Assembly: GCA_002104895.1 (NCBI GenBank)
Contig: MCFG01000001.1
Coordinates: forward strand, 107,501-171,500
Direction of reading: 5' to 3'
Source of the DNA: Anaeromyces robustus
Lineage: Eukaryota; Neocallimastigomycota; Neocallimastigomycetes; Neocallimastigales; Neocallimastigaceae
DNA length: 64,000 nucleotides
This document shows, in pieces, positions 10,950-23,222 of the stretch; the first letter of the stretch is position 1; every line of letters begins with the position of its first letter. The notes under the pieces were generated by a model, which ran no database searches, was not told the origin of the DNA, and saw only the letters and a program-made list of their open reading frames with translations. The translations under genes were made by a program, and so were the position numbers.

Positions 10950-11819
10950 ATGAATTTCAAGAGTATTTTTGGTATTACTACTTTAGTTTTACTTGGTTTA
11001 GTTAATGCTGTTCCAGTTTCTAATGTTTCTGAAACTGTTGTATCTACCGTTTCTAAAACTTATCCACCAAAAACTGCTAAAACTTATCCACCAAAACTTC
11101 CAATGGTTCACGTTACTAGAACTAAAGTTGTTCCAACTCCAAATATTAATGTTACCACTTCCAAGACTGTTCAACCAACCACTATGCCTACTAAAAGAAT
11201 TCCATATGGACCAGTTTATAATAAATGTTTAGAAAAGTCAGGAATTCCATTTATTAAAACTAGACCAGGTGAAATTGATTTTACTTGTTTAGTAAAGTAC
11301 ACTGAAGGCGATAAGAATAGTGAAATTAATCCAGATAATTCCTATTGTTTCCTTAATAAGGGTACTATTTATTGTGTTGATAGTGAATTAACTAAGAGTC
11401 CTTATTGTAAAAAGGAAAAAGATTCCATTAGATCATGTTTAATTGATGTTTATAATATAGTTACTGCTGCTACTATAACTGAAAGAATGAAAATAGAAAG
11501 ACCAGTTATTAGTTATCCAGATATGGATAAATTTGTTGTTTCTCCAAGAGAAGATCAAACTGATTGTCGTAAAAAGGGTGGTATTGTTGTTACTTTCCAA
11601 ACTGTTTTCCAATATATCTGTTTTGCTCCAGCTGAAACTTTTGAAAGTACTGAAGGTATTTACTGTGCTACTTTTAATGGTAAACGTTATTGTTTTGATG
11701 AAGACTATACTTCAGGTGGTTTCTGTAATCTTAAGAGTAAATATTTTGATTCTATTACTTGTAATCACGTTCTTGAACAATTCTGCAAATATAATAACAT
11801 TACTCTTGAAGATCATTAA
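10950..11819 (+). CDS. Secreted cysteine-rich protein, duplicated six-cysteine module (paralogue 2)
   Basis: 289 residues. Residues 1-20 are a signal peptide nearly identical to paralogues 1 and 3. A Thr/Pro/Val-rich linker (about 21-85) with KTYPPK repeated twice is longer than in the paralogues and likely O-glycosylated. Two six-cysteine modules follow, starting near N-K-C-L-E-K-S-G-I and D-C-R-K-K-G-G-I, joined by RPVISYP. The second keeps C-A-T-F-N-G-K-R-Y-C. The end is NITLEDH, matching paralogue 1. The gene probably arose with 16236 in a segmental tandem duplication of about 5.2 kb, since promoter, leader, coding and 3' arrays all correspond. Function is unknown; extracellular location is inferred from the signal peptide. 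Confidence 0.87.
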   Translation: MNFKSIFGITTLVLLGLVNAVPVSNVSETVVSTVSKTYPPKTAKTYPPKLPMVHVTRTKVVPTPNINVTTSKTVQPTTMPTKRIPYGPVYNKCLEKSGIPFIKTRPGEIDFTCLVKYTEGDKNSEINPDNSYCFLNKGTIYCVDSELTKSPYCKKEKDSIRSCLIDVYNIVTAATITERMKIERPVISYPDMDKFVVSPREDQTDCRKKGGIVVTFQTVFQYICFAPAETFESTEGIYCATFNGKRYCFDEDYTSGGFCNLKSKYFDSITCNHVLEQFCKYNNITLEDH

Positions 11820-14800
11820 ATGAATATTATTAATTAATTAATCTATTTAATAAATAATATTTATTTATATTAATTCATTATAATAATCTAATCATAATCC
11901 GATTAATATTTTATAAAATATTAATTTTTTTTTAAAAAGATTAATTTAATGATTAAAAAAAAAGTAATGATTTATCTATGATGAATTAATTGAAGTACAA
12001 TATGCAAATTTAATAAAATATATTATTAAAATAATTTATGAAACAAAAATAAAAAAGAAAAAAATAAAACACTAAAAATAAATAATAAAAATAATAAAAT
12101 AAAACAAATATAATAAAATAATAAAAAAATAAAATAAAATAATAATAAAATAAAAACAAATATAACAAAATAATAAAAAAGTAAAAAATAATAAAAAAAA
12201 TCAACAATGAAGAAAAAATAAACTAAAACTAAAAATAAAAATAAAATAAAAATTAAAATAAAATAAAATAAAATAAAATAAAAATAAAATAAAAATAAAA
12301 ATTAAAATAACAAAGAAATAAAAAAATAAAAATAAAAATAAAAATAAAAATAAAAATAAAAATAAAATAAAAATAATAAAATAATAAAATAAAAAAATGA
12401 AAGAAAATAAAATTAAATAAAATAAAATAAAGTTAAATAAAATAAAATGAAAATGAAAATAAAAATGAAAAATATGTATATGTGTTGTTTATATAATTAA
12501 GTTTTTTATTATGAATGTTGATTTTTTTATAAATAATATTTATTTTCAAATAATTAAAATTAAAACATTGAAAGTAAAGTATAGAATTTACTAAGTTAAT
12601 TTTACAATTATGTTAATACATATTGTATTAATAATTAAATTATTTTTTTTTATTTTTTTTTTCTATTTTTTTTATATATGTAAATTCAATAAAAATCATT
12701 TCTCAGTTATTTATTATTATCGATATATAAATTTTATAAATTATTAATTAATTAATATTAATAAAAAAATATAAATGGATAGTTTAAAAGTATCTATTTA
12801 ATCATTGTAATACATAAAGACTTCATTTTATAGAAAAATTTAAATTATAAAATATATATAAATAATTCTAGTATAGAAAACAATAATAATAAATCATTAT
12901 TATCATAAAAAATTATTTATTATATTTTATATTTGTAATATCTTTTTATAATATTTAATTAATAATAATAATTATTTTTAATGATTTTTTCCTTTTTTTT
13001 TTTTAAAAAAAATTTTTTTTTTCTCTTTATTATTTTTTTTTATTTTTAAATTATTATTCAAAAAAATTATTTTACAGAATTTATGTTAAATTTTAATTTA
13101 AAATCAATATATCTTTTAATTAAATTATTGGATGGTAAAATTTTTTTTATCTTATACAGAAAAATATATTTATAATAAATTTGTAACTGTAACAAAAAAA
13201 AACTTTTTTTATATAAATTGAAAAATAAAAAAAGTATAATTAAATAATTACAACTACGTAAAAAATAATAATAATAATATAAAAAAAAGCAAAACAACAA
13301 TAACGTTATACTAATTATAATTAATAATAAATAAATATAAATGATAAAAATTATTAATGTTATCTATATATTATTATTTTTTATTTTTAAGGCTTGATAA
13401 ATAAACTTAATAATTAATAATAAATGTTTTTTTATATTATATTTTTTATATTTATACTTTTATTTTTTATTTCATTTTGTTTATGTTTTAGATTTTAATT
13501 TTATTTATTTTCTACTGTTTTCATTTTTAATTGTTTGATTCTTTTATTTTATTATTATATTTCTTTATTATGCATTTTAAGTTTTTTTTTTTTTTAATTA
13601 TATATTAATTAAATTAATATTAATTAATTTTAATTAATATAATTATTTTAAATAATAAAATAAAAAATAAAAATGTATCTTTAAAAAATAGAAATTCTAA
13701 GTTTTCTAATTATTTGGAATAATTATCTTTGCTTATTGTTTTTTTTTTTTTTTTAAAAAAAAAAATAATTATAATTAATAATCAAATATAATATTAAACA
13801 TTTATGAATGAGAATGAGAATATTAATAAAAAAATAAAATAAAATAATATTAATTAAAATAAAATATTAATTATCCATCATTATTTATTATATATTATTT
13901 ATTATTATTATTTATCATCATTGATTTTATTTATTTTTGTATTTAAAATGTTTTTAAAAGATTATTTTTATTTATTTTTTATAATAATTTTGTCATCATT
14001 TTTTTTTAAAAAAGCCCAATATTCTATTTTAGGTGTTTTATAAATAATTAAATTAAATATTTTAATATTTAAATAATAAAATAATAAATTTGAATTATTA
14101 TGATTTGTATAATAAATAATGGATAAATAATGAATGGATGGATAAATGATAAATAAAAATATTACTAAGAAATAAAATATATGTCTATATAGATAAAGTA
14201 ATCGTACATACACACACACAAAAAAAAATAAAGTAGATTGATTCATAAGAAGATATAATTCTCAATATTCTTATATTAAATGATTATGTAGAAAAATAAT
14301 TATCATTAATAAAAATGTATGATTTATTGTCTTGTTCTATTGTATTATTGGAAATGATGTTTCTTATGGATAAATGGATATCAATGAACCAATGAATATA
14401 TGAATGAATGAAAAGTTTTACATCATAACAGTAATATAATTCATTAATATATATATATATATATATAAATATATAATAGTAAAAATATAATAAAATTCAA
14501 ATTAAATTAATGCAGAAATAAGAAAGAAAAAATACTTTTTGTTTTTATTTTTAGTTTTTTTTGTTTTTTTTCCCTTTCTTTAATTTTGTTTTTGTTTTTT
14601 TTTTATTTTGTAATTATTTTTATTAAACTTTATTATTTATTTTTTAATAAAAATATAAAACAGGGTTTAGAAATAATTTATAAAAATATTTATTCAATAA
14701 TTAATAATTATTTTATTGAATATGTAAAAACTTAATTTCTAGTATTATTAATTATTTAGTATAATTTTATCAGATAAAAACTTGACACAAAATTATATAT

Positions 14801-16033
14801 TAAGTAAGAAAGAAAGTAATAAAGAAAGAAAGTAAGAATGAAAGAAAAAAAAGATTATCATACATATTCAATAGCATTTTATTTACTAAACTTTAATATT
14901 CAATAACAATAAAAATAATCAAAAATATTTATTATTAAAAAACACATTTTAAACTATTATTATTATTATTACAGAATGAGACAAAAAAAAGAAAAAACAT
15001 TAATAATTATTAATAATAGTATTTATAATTAATATAAGATGGAACATTTATTTCTTAATAAGGAAAATGGAAAAAAAATTGTGTTCCTTTTTAAAATAAA
15101 TCAAACAAAATTTTTATTCTTTTAACCAAATTTATATTATTAATGAATTAAAAAAAATTTTTTTTAATTAATTTAGTTTGAAATTTTTATTTCACAAAAA
15201 AACTCAAAATATTATTAAAATAAGTTTAATCATAAATTTTATTTTATTTATAATTATTATTTATATATTTAATTATTTATTTTTTAATTATTTATTAATT
15301 TATTTATAAATTTATTTTTTTGTTTATTTAATTTTTTTTTTACATTGTAAAAGATTCTTCCATTATATATAAATTTCTTTATAATTATTTAATATTTCAA
15401 TCATATATTATTGAATATATTTATATATATATAATTATAATTTATTAAGATATTTAAATACAGTTTAAAAAGAAATTAAACATTTTAATAATTTAAGTCT
15501 TAATTTTTATCTGATTAATATATATTTACAAATTATTTTATTTTATTTTATTTTATATTATTCTATTTTATTTTATACTATTTCATTCATTTCTATTTAA
15601 TTTTAATATTATTATATTAATATATTATTATTTATTAATATATTTATTAATATATTATTATTTATTAATATATTTATTAATATTTACATATATTATTTTT
15701 TTATAATTATTTTTAGTAGTTGTTTTGTATTTTTTTTTCTGTAAAAACTGTTTCACTTTTTTTTTCTGTATTATTTTTTCCCTTATAATAATACTTAATG
15801 AAGTAAAAAAAAAAAAAAATAATTAATTATAAATTTTTTTTTTTAAATTTTAGTTAATGAAAAAATGATTATAATTAATTTATTATGAAGCATTATTAAT
15901 TAATTATTATATATTATTGATTATATTATTGATTATATATTATTATTTAATATTATTATTTATTATTTTACATTATTATCAAATTATTCATTTAAAAATA
16001 ATTGTTTTCAAAAAAAAAAAAAAAAAAAAAAAG
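11820..16033. other. AT-rich intergenic DNA, no gene seen
   Basis: Over 4 kb of A/T-rich DNA. It includes an AAAAT-type array (12020-12470), GAAA-rich bases near 14807-14855, and a 33-bp ATTATTTATTAAT-type tandem near 15620-15680. Long frames here translate only the simple repeats. No gene is supported. Confidence 0.7.
12020..12470. repeat. Degenerate AAAAT/AAATA array downstream of paralogue 2
   Basis: Units of AAAAT, AAATA and AAACA run for about 450 bases. They are preceded by TAATTTATGAA, a string also found before the matching array downstream of paralogue 3. The array appears to be part of the duplicated segment. Confidence 0.8.
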
Positions 16034-16081
16034 TATAAATATTAATGAAAAGTTCGATCTTTTTTAATTCTTCACACAAAT
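16034..16081 (+). promoter_or_regulatory. Core promoter block of paralogue 3
   Basis: TATAAATA at 16034-16041, then TTAATGAAAAGTTCGATC, a T tract and TTCTTCACACAAAT, 202 bases before the ATG. Nearly identical to the block at 10755-10803. Confidence 0.7.
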
Positions 16082-16235
16082 AAAAATAGAAAACTAAAAT
16101 ATTTAAAAATTAAAAGCATAAATTATTTTAATAATAATAAAAAAAAACTTTTAAATATTATTATTATTTAAAAAAAAATAAAAAACAAAAATTTAATATA
16201 ATTTAATAAATTAAAAAAAGCATATTATTACAAAA

Positions 16236-16916
16236 ATGAATTTCAAGACTGTTTTAGGTTTCGCTGCTTTAGCTTTAATTGGTATGACTAACGCTGCTTC
16301 TACCAAAACTATTCCAACTGAAGTTTACGCTAAAAAATGTAGAAATATTTCTGGTACTCCAGTTATTAACACTGAAAATGGTGTTACCTCTTACGCTTGT
16401 TTAATTGAATACACTGACAAGGAAAAGAATAATGAAGCTTGTTTCTACAACAAAGAATCTATTCTTTGTATTGATGAACAAGTTACTAACATTGATTACT
16501 GTAAAAAGGACAGTGGTGTTTACGATTCTCGTGTTTGTATTTACACTGTTCATAACTTAGCTTCTCATGCTAATGGTTCTGAACCAATTCTTTTAGACAG
16601 ACCTTTAATTACTTATCCAAAGAAGGAAAAGTTTGTTCTTACTCCAAGACAAGATTATGACGATTGTCGTAAGAAGAATGGTATTGTTATTAATTACCAA
16701 ACTATTTTCCAATATATGTGTTTCCTTCCAGAAAGTTCTCTTGAAAGTACTAAGGATGTTCATTGTGTTACTCTTGATGGCAAACGTTACTGTTATGATG
16801 AAAATCTTTCTGCTTCTGGTTTCTGTGACAGTAAGGACTTTGATAAAACTGTATGTGAATACACTATTAAACAATATGCCACTCCAAGAAACATTTCTGT
16901 TGAAGATTTAGAATAA
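16236..16916 (+). CDS. Secreted cysteine-rich protein, duplicated six-cysteine module (paralogue 3)
   Basis: 226 residues. It has the family signal peptide (1-20, MNFKTVLGF start) but almost no linker before the first module, which begins at about residue 34 with K-K-C-R-N-I-S-G. The second module begins D-C-R-K-K-N-G-I and has C-V-T-L-D-G-K-R-Y-C. The usual D-Q before the second module is D-Y. Codon use is clearly different from the neighbours: AAC, TAC, TTC, GCT and GGT are preferred. That is the pattern of highly expressed genes in AT-rich fungi, and it fits the strong promoter block upstream. The family is unrecognised; secretion is inferred. Confidence 0.87.
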   Translation: MNFKTVLGFAALALIGMTNAASTKTIPTEVYAKKCRNISGTPVINTENGVTSYACLIEYTDKEKNNEACFYNKESILCIDEQVTNIDYCKKDSGVYDSRVCIYTVHNLASHANGSEPILLDRPLITYPKKEKFVLTPRQDYDDCRKKNGIVINYQTIFQYMCFLPESSLESTKDVHCVTLDGKRYCYDENLSASGFCDSKDFDKTVCEYTIKQYATPRNISVEDLE

Positions 16917-17399
16917 AAATATTAATGTTTTTTTTTTATTGTTAATTTATTTTATTTAAAAAAAAAAAAAAAACAATATATTTATTTATTATTAATTTAA
17001 AAAATTCATATTTATTAATATAATATAATATAGTTATAATTTTTAATATTTTATGAAATATTAAAAAGAAAATAAAGAAAAAAATTAATATTACTAAATC
17101 TTCGATATATATTAATATGCTAAATCAATATTATTAAATAATTTATGAACTTTTAAATCAAAAATCAAAAATAAAATAAAAATAAAATAAAAATAAAACA
17201 AAAATAAAATAAAAAAATAAAAATAAAACAAAAATAAAATAGAATAAAAATAAAACAAAATAAAACAAAAATAAAATAAAAAATTAAAAATAAAACAAAA
17301 ATAAAATAAAATAAAATAAAAATAAAACAAAAATAAAACAATAAAACAAAAATAAAACAAAACAAAAAAATAAAACAAAACAAAACAAAAAAATAAAAA

Positions 17400-17438
<39 letters not shown>

Positions 17439-18355
17439 ATAAATAAATAAGTTATAATAAATTATTAAATTATTATTTAAATTATTATAAAAATAAAAAT
17501 AAAAAAATTAAAATTTTCAAAAAGAAAGGAAAAAAAAAAATAAATAATTCTTAACTTTTGATAATTTGTGTATGTGTGATCTAATTTTTATTATTATTGT
17601 AATTCTTCTTATTATTTTATTTATTATTATTTTTAATATTATTTTGATGTTAATCAATTTCTTTTTTTATTTATTTAACTCATATACATGAATAAATAAA
17701 ACTAATGAAATAATTTTTTTGGTATTATATGAAATATTTTATAATGATTGTTTAAACTACTTAACTCTTTATATTTCGCTCCACTTGCAATTATTGTAAT
17801 TTTTTTGACTCATTTTTTCTTTCATAGTATCTAAAAAATTTCAAAAGCATTTTGTTATATAAATATATCAAAAACCGTCATTACTAATTTTAATTATAAA
17901 TCTAACTTTAAAGAAAACTCATTTACTCATTTTCATCTTAAATCATAGTATTAATTTTTTTAATTCTCAAAAGAAGAATAGTTCAAGATCTGGCTCTAAC
18001 ATAATATATCTCCAATATCATCTAAAAAAGCGTGAAGTTGATTTTAAAATTTACTTACCAAATATTGTTTAATTAAAGAAAAATATCAACTTTTAAAATT
18101 TTAGTTTTGTTAATGAATGTCAAATTAAACATAAATGTTTCTATTATAGATAAATAACTTGAAATTTTTTAAGGATTCGAGTGCCATTCTTAAAAATATG
18201 ATGTTCATTTATTGAATAGGAGAGATTAGAAGTTTAATATCTTCTATCCTTTTTAATTTATTTTTTATTTATTTTTTTTTTAACTTTAAATTCTCTTCCT
18301 TTACTCTAAAAAAATTTAATTTTAAAAAAAAAGGAAGAAAATCTTTTATTAATAT
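16917..18355. other. Intergenic DNA; simple repeats then a more complex patch
   Basis: Up to about 17445 it is A-rich with AAAAT/AAAAC arrays. Between about 17750 and 18240 the composition is more complex and resembles decayed coding or transposon sequence, but no frame of useful length and no family could be recognised on either strand. Confidence 0.5.
17160..17445. repeat. AAAAT/AAAAC array downstream of paralogue 3
   Basis: A degenerate pentanucleotide array, the counterpart of 12020-12470, preceded by the same TAATTTATGAA string. Confidence 0.8.
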
Positions 18356-18898
18356 TTAATATTCAATATAAGGTAATTTTCCATGCATACTCCATTTTCT
18401 ACTTTCATAACCCTTTTTTTTACCAATATTTTCTAAAGCAGTAATTTGAACTTTATCTTGAAATTTTGGAGAACATTCAACAACTAAACCATCACCTATA
18501 TATACACCAATATGACCTTTTATCCATACTACTTCACCTTCTAATATATTTGAAAAATCTTTAGTTGGTGAAGTTTGACTAATCATAGTATCTGCATTAA
18601 CATCTAATATACCATCTTTTAAATAAGTAGCTCCTCCATAAATATGATCATTATCCCCTTCCCAACCCCAAAGTATTGCTTTTATAATACTAACACAATC
18701 AAATCCATAAGTATCACTAGTAGCATTTTTTATTTTTTTTATTCTTTCCGGATCTTGATTAAACGAATCACTTTTTATATATATTTCTTTATTAATATTA
18801 GTTAATGCAGCACCATTACAACCCATAACATATAAAGTTTTATAATTTTCAGCTATATTTTTTAATTTTGATACAAATTCTTTATTTTTCATTTTCAT
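18356..18898 (-). CDS. NlpC/P60-type cysteine peptidase of bacterial/phage kind
   Basis: 180 residues without a signal peptide. The catalytic cysteine is in YGFDCVSIIKAILWGW (C68), the histidine in GHIGVYIGDGLVVE (H129). The end KWSMHGKLPYIEY is typical of small NlpC/P60 proteins found in Firmicutes and their phages, where they cut peptide stems of peptidoglycan. The start MKMKNKEFVSKLKNIAENYKTLY also matches that group from memory. Length is full for such a protein. Fungi have no peptidoglycan, so the likely roles are attack on bacteria or an altered substrate. Lack of a signal peptide leaves open how it would leave the cell. The ATG at 18898 is preceded by A/T-rich leader, and the next Met is only two codons on. 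Horizontal transfer is inferred. Confidence 0.85.
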   Translation of the reverse strand: MKMKNKEFVSKLKNIAENYKTLYVMGCNGAALTNINKEIYIKSDSFNQDPERIKKIKNATSDTYGFDCVSIIKAILWGWEGDNDHIYGGATYLKDGILDVNADTMISQTSPTKDFSNILEGEVVWIKGHIGVYIGDGLVVECSPKFQDKVQITALENIGKKKGYESRKWSMHGKLPYIEY

Positions 18899-19378
18899 TT
18901 TATTCTTTATTCTTTATATATTTTTATTTTATTTTATTTTATTTTTCTTTAAAACAAAAAAATTTTTAAACATATTATTATAAAAAAATTTTTGTTATTT
19001 TATTAAGATAAAAAAAAAAGAAAAACAATGAAATAATATATATATATATATATAAAGTAATATAACTTTATATTTTATTGTTTATTTATTATCATGAAGA
19101 TATAAGTAAATTGTTTATGTTAATTATTAAACTATAAATATTTATTTAAAAATATAAATAATAAAAAATAATTATTAAATAAAAAGTGCGAAGAAATTAA
19201 GTTTTAAAGTATTATCACTATTTATAAAGTAAAATCTTTGAAATTATAATAATAAAAATATTGAAAAAAAAAAAAAATTAATAATAAATGATTTTTACAT
19301 ATAAATTATTAAATTGATGATATAATATAATATAATTAGTGTTTAATGTTTATTATTCAATTATAAATGTCAATAAAA

Positions 19379-19449
<71 letters not shown>

Positions 19450-22400
19450 AAAAAAATTTAAAAAATTTCTATGTGTATAAGTAATAAATTTAAAGTTATC
19501 TATGTTGGTCATCTGATATTTAAAAATTTAATAATATTTATCAAAAAGGACACTTTTTTTTTTCCTTAGTTTTTGTTTTTAAAAATACTGAGATTTGTTA
19601 CTTTATAATTACTAACTTATAAGTGATATAAATTTAAATATTTTCAAAATATTAATTAAAAACAAGTAATATTGTAAAATATAGTTAATAATATTGTTGA
19701 TATAGTAATATATATATAATTGCGAGATAATATTTTCTTATATATTGTGAAAAACAAAAATAAGAATATTTAATTGATTATATATTATAAATATCAAAAA
19801 ATATCATCAAAATTATATTGAAATATTTATTTTAAAAAAAAAAAATAAATTTAAATTATATGAATTTTTTTTTACATAATAAATATAAAAATGAAATTTA
19901 AAATAAATAAATATATATTAGAAAAAATGAATCCACAATTTAAAAATAATTTTTAATAATATAATAAATAAATATATAAAAATAAGCTTTTATTATTAAA
20001 AAATTAATCCACAATTTAAACTTATTTTTTATTTTTTAATATATAATATATAAATATGATAAATAAAATATTCAATAATTATTATTTTTCTTTATTAAAT
20101 AAAAGCAATAAAGATTTCAAAATAAAATATGTATAAACAAATAATCTATTTATTTATTTATTTATTATATAAATATATTTAGTATTAAATACTAAAGTAA
20201 AAAGAAAAAGTATTCTTTCAGTATTAAATTATTCTAAAAATTCAAGTTTTTTATTTTAATAATAATTATGATGATTTGAAAATTATTTTAACACAAGAAA
20301 TGGTAAAAGATATTAATATAAATATTAAAAATTAATATAATAATTAACTAAATTATTAATGTATTGAATAGTTTCACTAAATGTAACAGAATACATTTTT
20401 ATAAATAAAATAAAAATAAAAACAAAAATAAAATAAGAACAGAAATAAAAATAAAAATAAAATAATATATTATACAATATAATACGATAAAATATATATA
20501 TATATATATATCATACAATGTATATATAATTTACTACAGTATTATACAATATAAAATAGTAAATTAAATAAATATCTAATATAATAATATAATACAAATA
20601 TTGACATTGTTTATCTTGTATCTTTAACAAAAAAACAATAGGATTAAAAAGATATTATTATTCATTATTATTAATAAAATTATTTATTCTTTATTACTGT
20701 AAATGAAGAAAAAAAGCTACTAAACAACAATAAAAACAATAATAATTATATAATAAAAATTTATAAAATAAGATATTATTATTATTATTAATTATTTATT
20801 ATTTATTATCTATTATTTATTATTTGTTATTATTATTATTATTACCATTCTTCATTATTATTATTAATATTTATTATTATTATTTATTATTATTATTCAT
20901 TATTATTATTTATTATTATTATTATTATTATTTATTATTATTGTTATTTTATGTTTTTTTTTTCTTTTAATTTTCCAATTTAATTTAATTTTTTTAAAAA
21001 AATTTTTTATAAGTAATATTAAAAATTAATATTCTTTTTATTTATTATTAATATATTAATATATTACTAATTATTTATTTATTTATTTTAATTATTTTAT
21101 TTATTTTTTATATTGTTTTATTATTTATTTTGTATTCTTGTTTGTATCAATGTTCATAATTTATAAATTTATATTTATTATTATTTATTTACTTATTATT
21201 TATTTATTTATTTATTATTGTAATTTATTCATTATTACAATTAAGCATTTATTATATTTTTAAACATTTTATTATATTTTTTTAGTAATAATTAGTGTCA
21301 ATTGTAATTACACTGAAATATATACAGAATACTATTTATAATTCAATATTATATATTGAATACTATTATTATATATTTAATTAGTTTATATGATTAAATC
21401 CAATAATGATATTTAAGCATTGTAAATTAATGAATTTAAAACTTTTGAATGAATATAATAATTATAATAATTATAATAATAATAATAATAAATAATAATA
21501 ATAATGATGATAATTATAATAATAAATAATAATAAATAAAATAGTAATGAGGATGATAATTTAGTTTCGTAATAAAAAATATTTATTCCATTTATAATTC
21601 TGTTTAGTCAAATTATTATTTTTTTTGACATTTTTAATTTTACCGCTTGTAATTAATAGTAATCCAAATTATTATTAAAATACAACTATTATTTAATAAA
21701 GATTATCTTTTTAAATTTGTTATATAATTGATAAAAAAAATAATCTCCAAATGATTTATCTTTCTAATAATTAAAATAATAATAATTATAATAACAATAG
21801 AAATTTACAATAATATTATATTAAAGTTAAAAAATTTAACAATAGATGGCTGTTAATAAATAATAAAATAATAAATATTAAATAATTATATTAAATAATC
21901 AAAATAATATTAAGATTGCTATAAAATTATTAATTATTAATTATTATAATTATTAATTATATTATTTATTATTTATTATTCTATATTATATATATATAAA
22001 ATATTAAATATTATATTTTAATAAATAATAAAAAAATAAAAAAATAATAAAATAAATTATTAGATATATTTAAATAAATAGTAATTAAGATTAAAATAGT
22101 TGGTCAAAATCATCGATCTTAACAAATAATAAAAGTATTTTATGAAAAAAATTTCATATGTCTAAATATGAGAAATGTGGTATTAAATTGTAATTAATAA
22201 TAAAAATTTATGCATAAATAAATATAAAATTAATTTATGTTATTTATTTTATTTATTTTCCATTAATTAATATTTTAATAATTATCAATTTAAATAATAA
22301 TTAAAGTTTAATATAAATACATAAATAAACATAAAAAATAAATAAATAAACATATAAATATATAACTAATTAAATATTAAGTTACATCATAGTATTAATA

Positions 22401-22831
22401 AATAAATATATAAATATAAAATTAAATAAATGTAAATTAATTAATTAATTAGAAAGTTAAATATTATAAATAAATTAAATTATATATGTAACCTACATAA
22501 AAAAAAAATTGCCGTTTCCATAAGAAATAAAAAAAAATTAATATTAAAAAATGACTTGTGTAACAGACCATTTTATAATTTAATTTATATTAAAAATATA
22601 TTAGATTAATATTGTCAATATATTATAGTTTATATAATTTATTAATAATATTTCTATTTTTATAATGGTAAATAATTGTAATAAAATTATAAATTTTATT
22701 ATTAGAATATTATTATTTAATATAATTAAATTAATCTTTAATATATAAGAAAACAATAACTTCAAGTAAATAATGAATAATAAATAATAAATAATGAAAA
22801 AAAAAAATAATAGAAAAAAAAAAAATAAATA
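18899..22831. other. AT-rich intergenic DNA, no gene seen
   Basis: Nearly 4 kb without a credible coding frame. It holds an AAAT array (19374-19450), TTA-type arrays (about 20770-20945) and AT-rich filler. Confidence 0.7.
19374..19450. repeat. AAAT tetranucleotide microsatellite
   Basis: About 19 near-perfect AAAT units. Confidence 0.95.
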
Positions 22832-22850
22832 TATAAATAGTCATTTTTCG
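22832..22850 (+). promoter_or_regulatory. Candidate TATA element of the first M35 gene
   Basis: TATAAATAGTCATTTTTCG. A very similar string (TATAAATATAG, CATTATTTTTCG) precedes the gene at 62834. Located 391 bases before the ATG, which would place the two inverted repeats downstream in a transcribed leader. Transcription start is inferred. Confidence 0.45.
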
Positions 22851-22936
22851 TTTAAATAATTTGTACTCTTTTTGTAATATTAATTATAAATTTATTTAAA
22901 AACATCTTTTTTATTTTTATCAAATTATTAAAGAGT

Positions 22937-22972
22937 ACTTGAAATAATTATTATAGTAATTGTATTTCAAGT
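22937..22972 (+). promoter_or_regulatory. Conserved inverted repeat 1 in M35 leader
   Basis: ACTTGAAATA at 22937-22946 pairs with TATTTCAAGT at 22963-22972. The same ends (ACTTGAATT/AATTCAAGT), followed by a TTGTAAAT string, occur at the matching position ahead of the second M35 gene (54301-54336). Confidence 0.6.
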
Positions 22973-23039
22973 AAAACTTGTAAATATCTTAGTATAAAAA
23001 AATTATTTTTTTTATTCAAATTGTTTAAGATATTATAAT

Positions 23040-23093
23040 ATATTATTTACTTTCGATATAATCAAACTTTTAACTTATCAAAGTAAATAATAT
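23040..23093 (+). promoter_or_regulatory. Conserved inverted repeat 2 with GATA-type site in M35 leader
   Basis: ATATTATTTACTTT (23040-23053) pairs perfectly with AAAGTAAATAATAT (23080-23093). The right arm and flank, from AACTTATCAAAG through AATAATATATT to AATTCAATT, recur almost unchanged ahead of the second M35 gene. CTTATCA is a TGATAAG site on the other strand, the kind bound by fungal GATA factors. Regulation by nitrogen is a guess based on that. Confidence 0.6.
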
Positions 23094-23222
23094 ATTTAAT
23101 TCAATTTTTGTAAATATTTTTAAAATTAAACAAATATTGTAAATATAATATTTATTATTAAAATAACTCAGGAAAATTTAAATTATTAAAAATATAATAA
23201 TAAAGTAAAACAAAAAAAAAAA

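Noticed and set aside
17112-17383. Phe/Tyr-rich minus-strand frames resembling membrane proteins
   Set aside because: They translate the AAAAT/AAAAC array; the same happens at 12010-12207.
18020-18075. Possible splice donor and acceptor (GTAAGT, TTTTTTAG) on the minus strand
   Set aside because: The would-be intron is only about 37 bases and the flanking exons are not coding.
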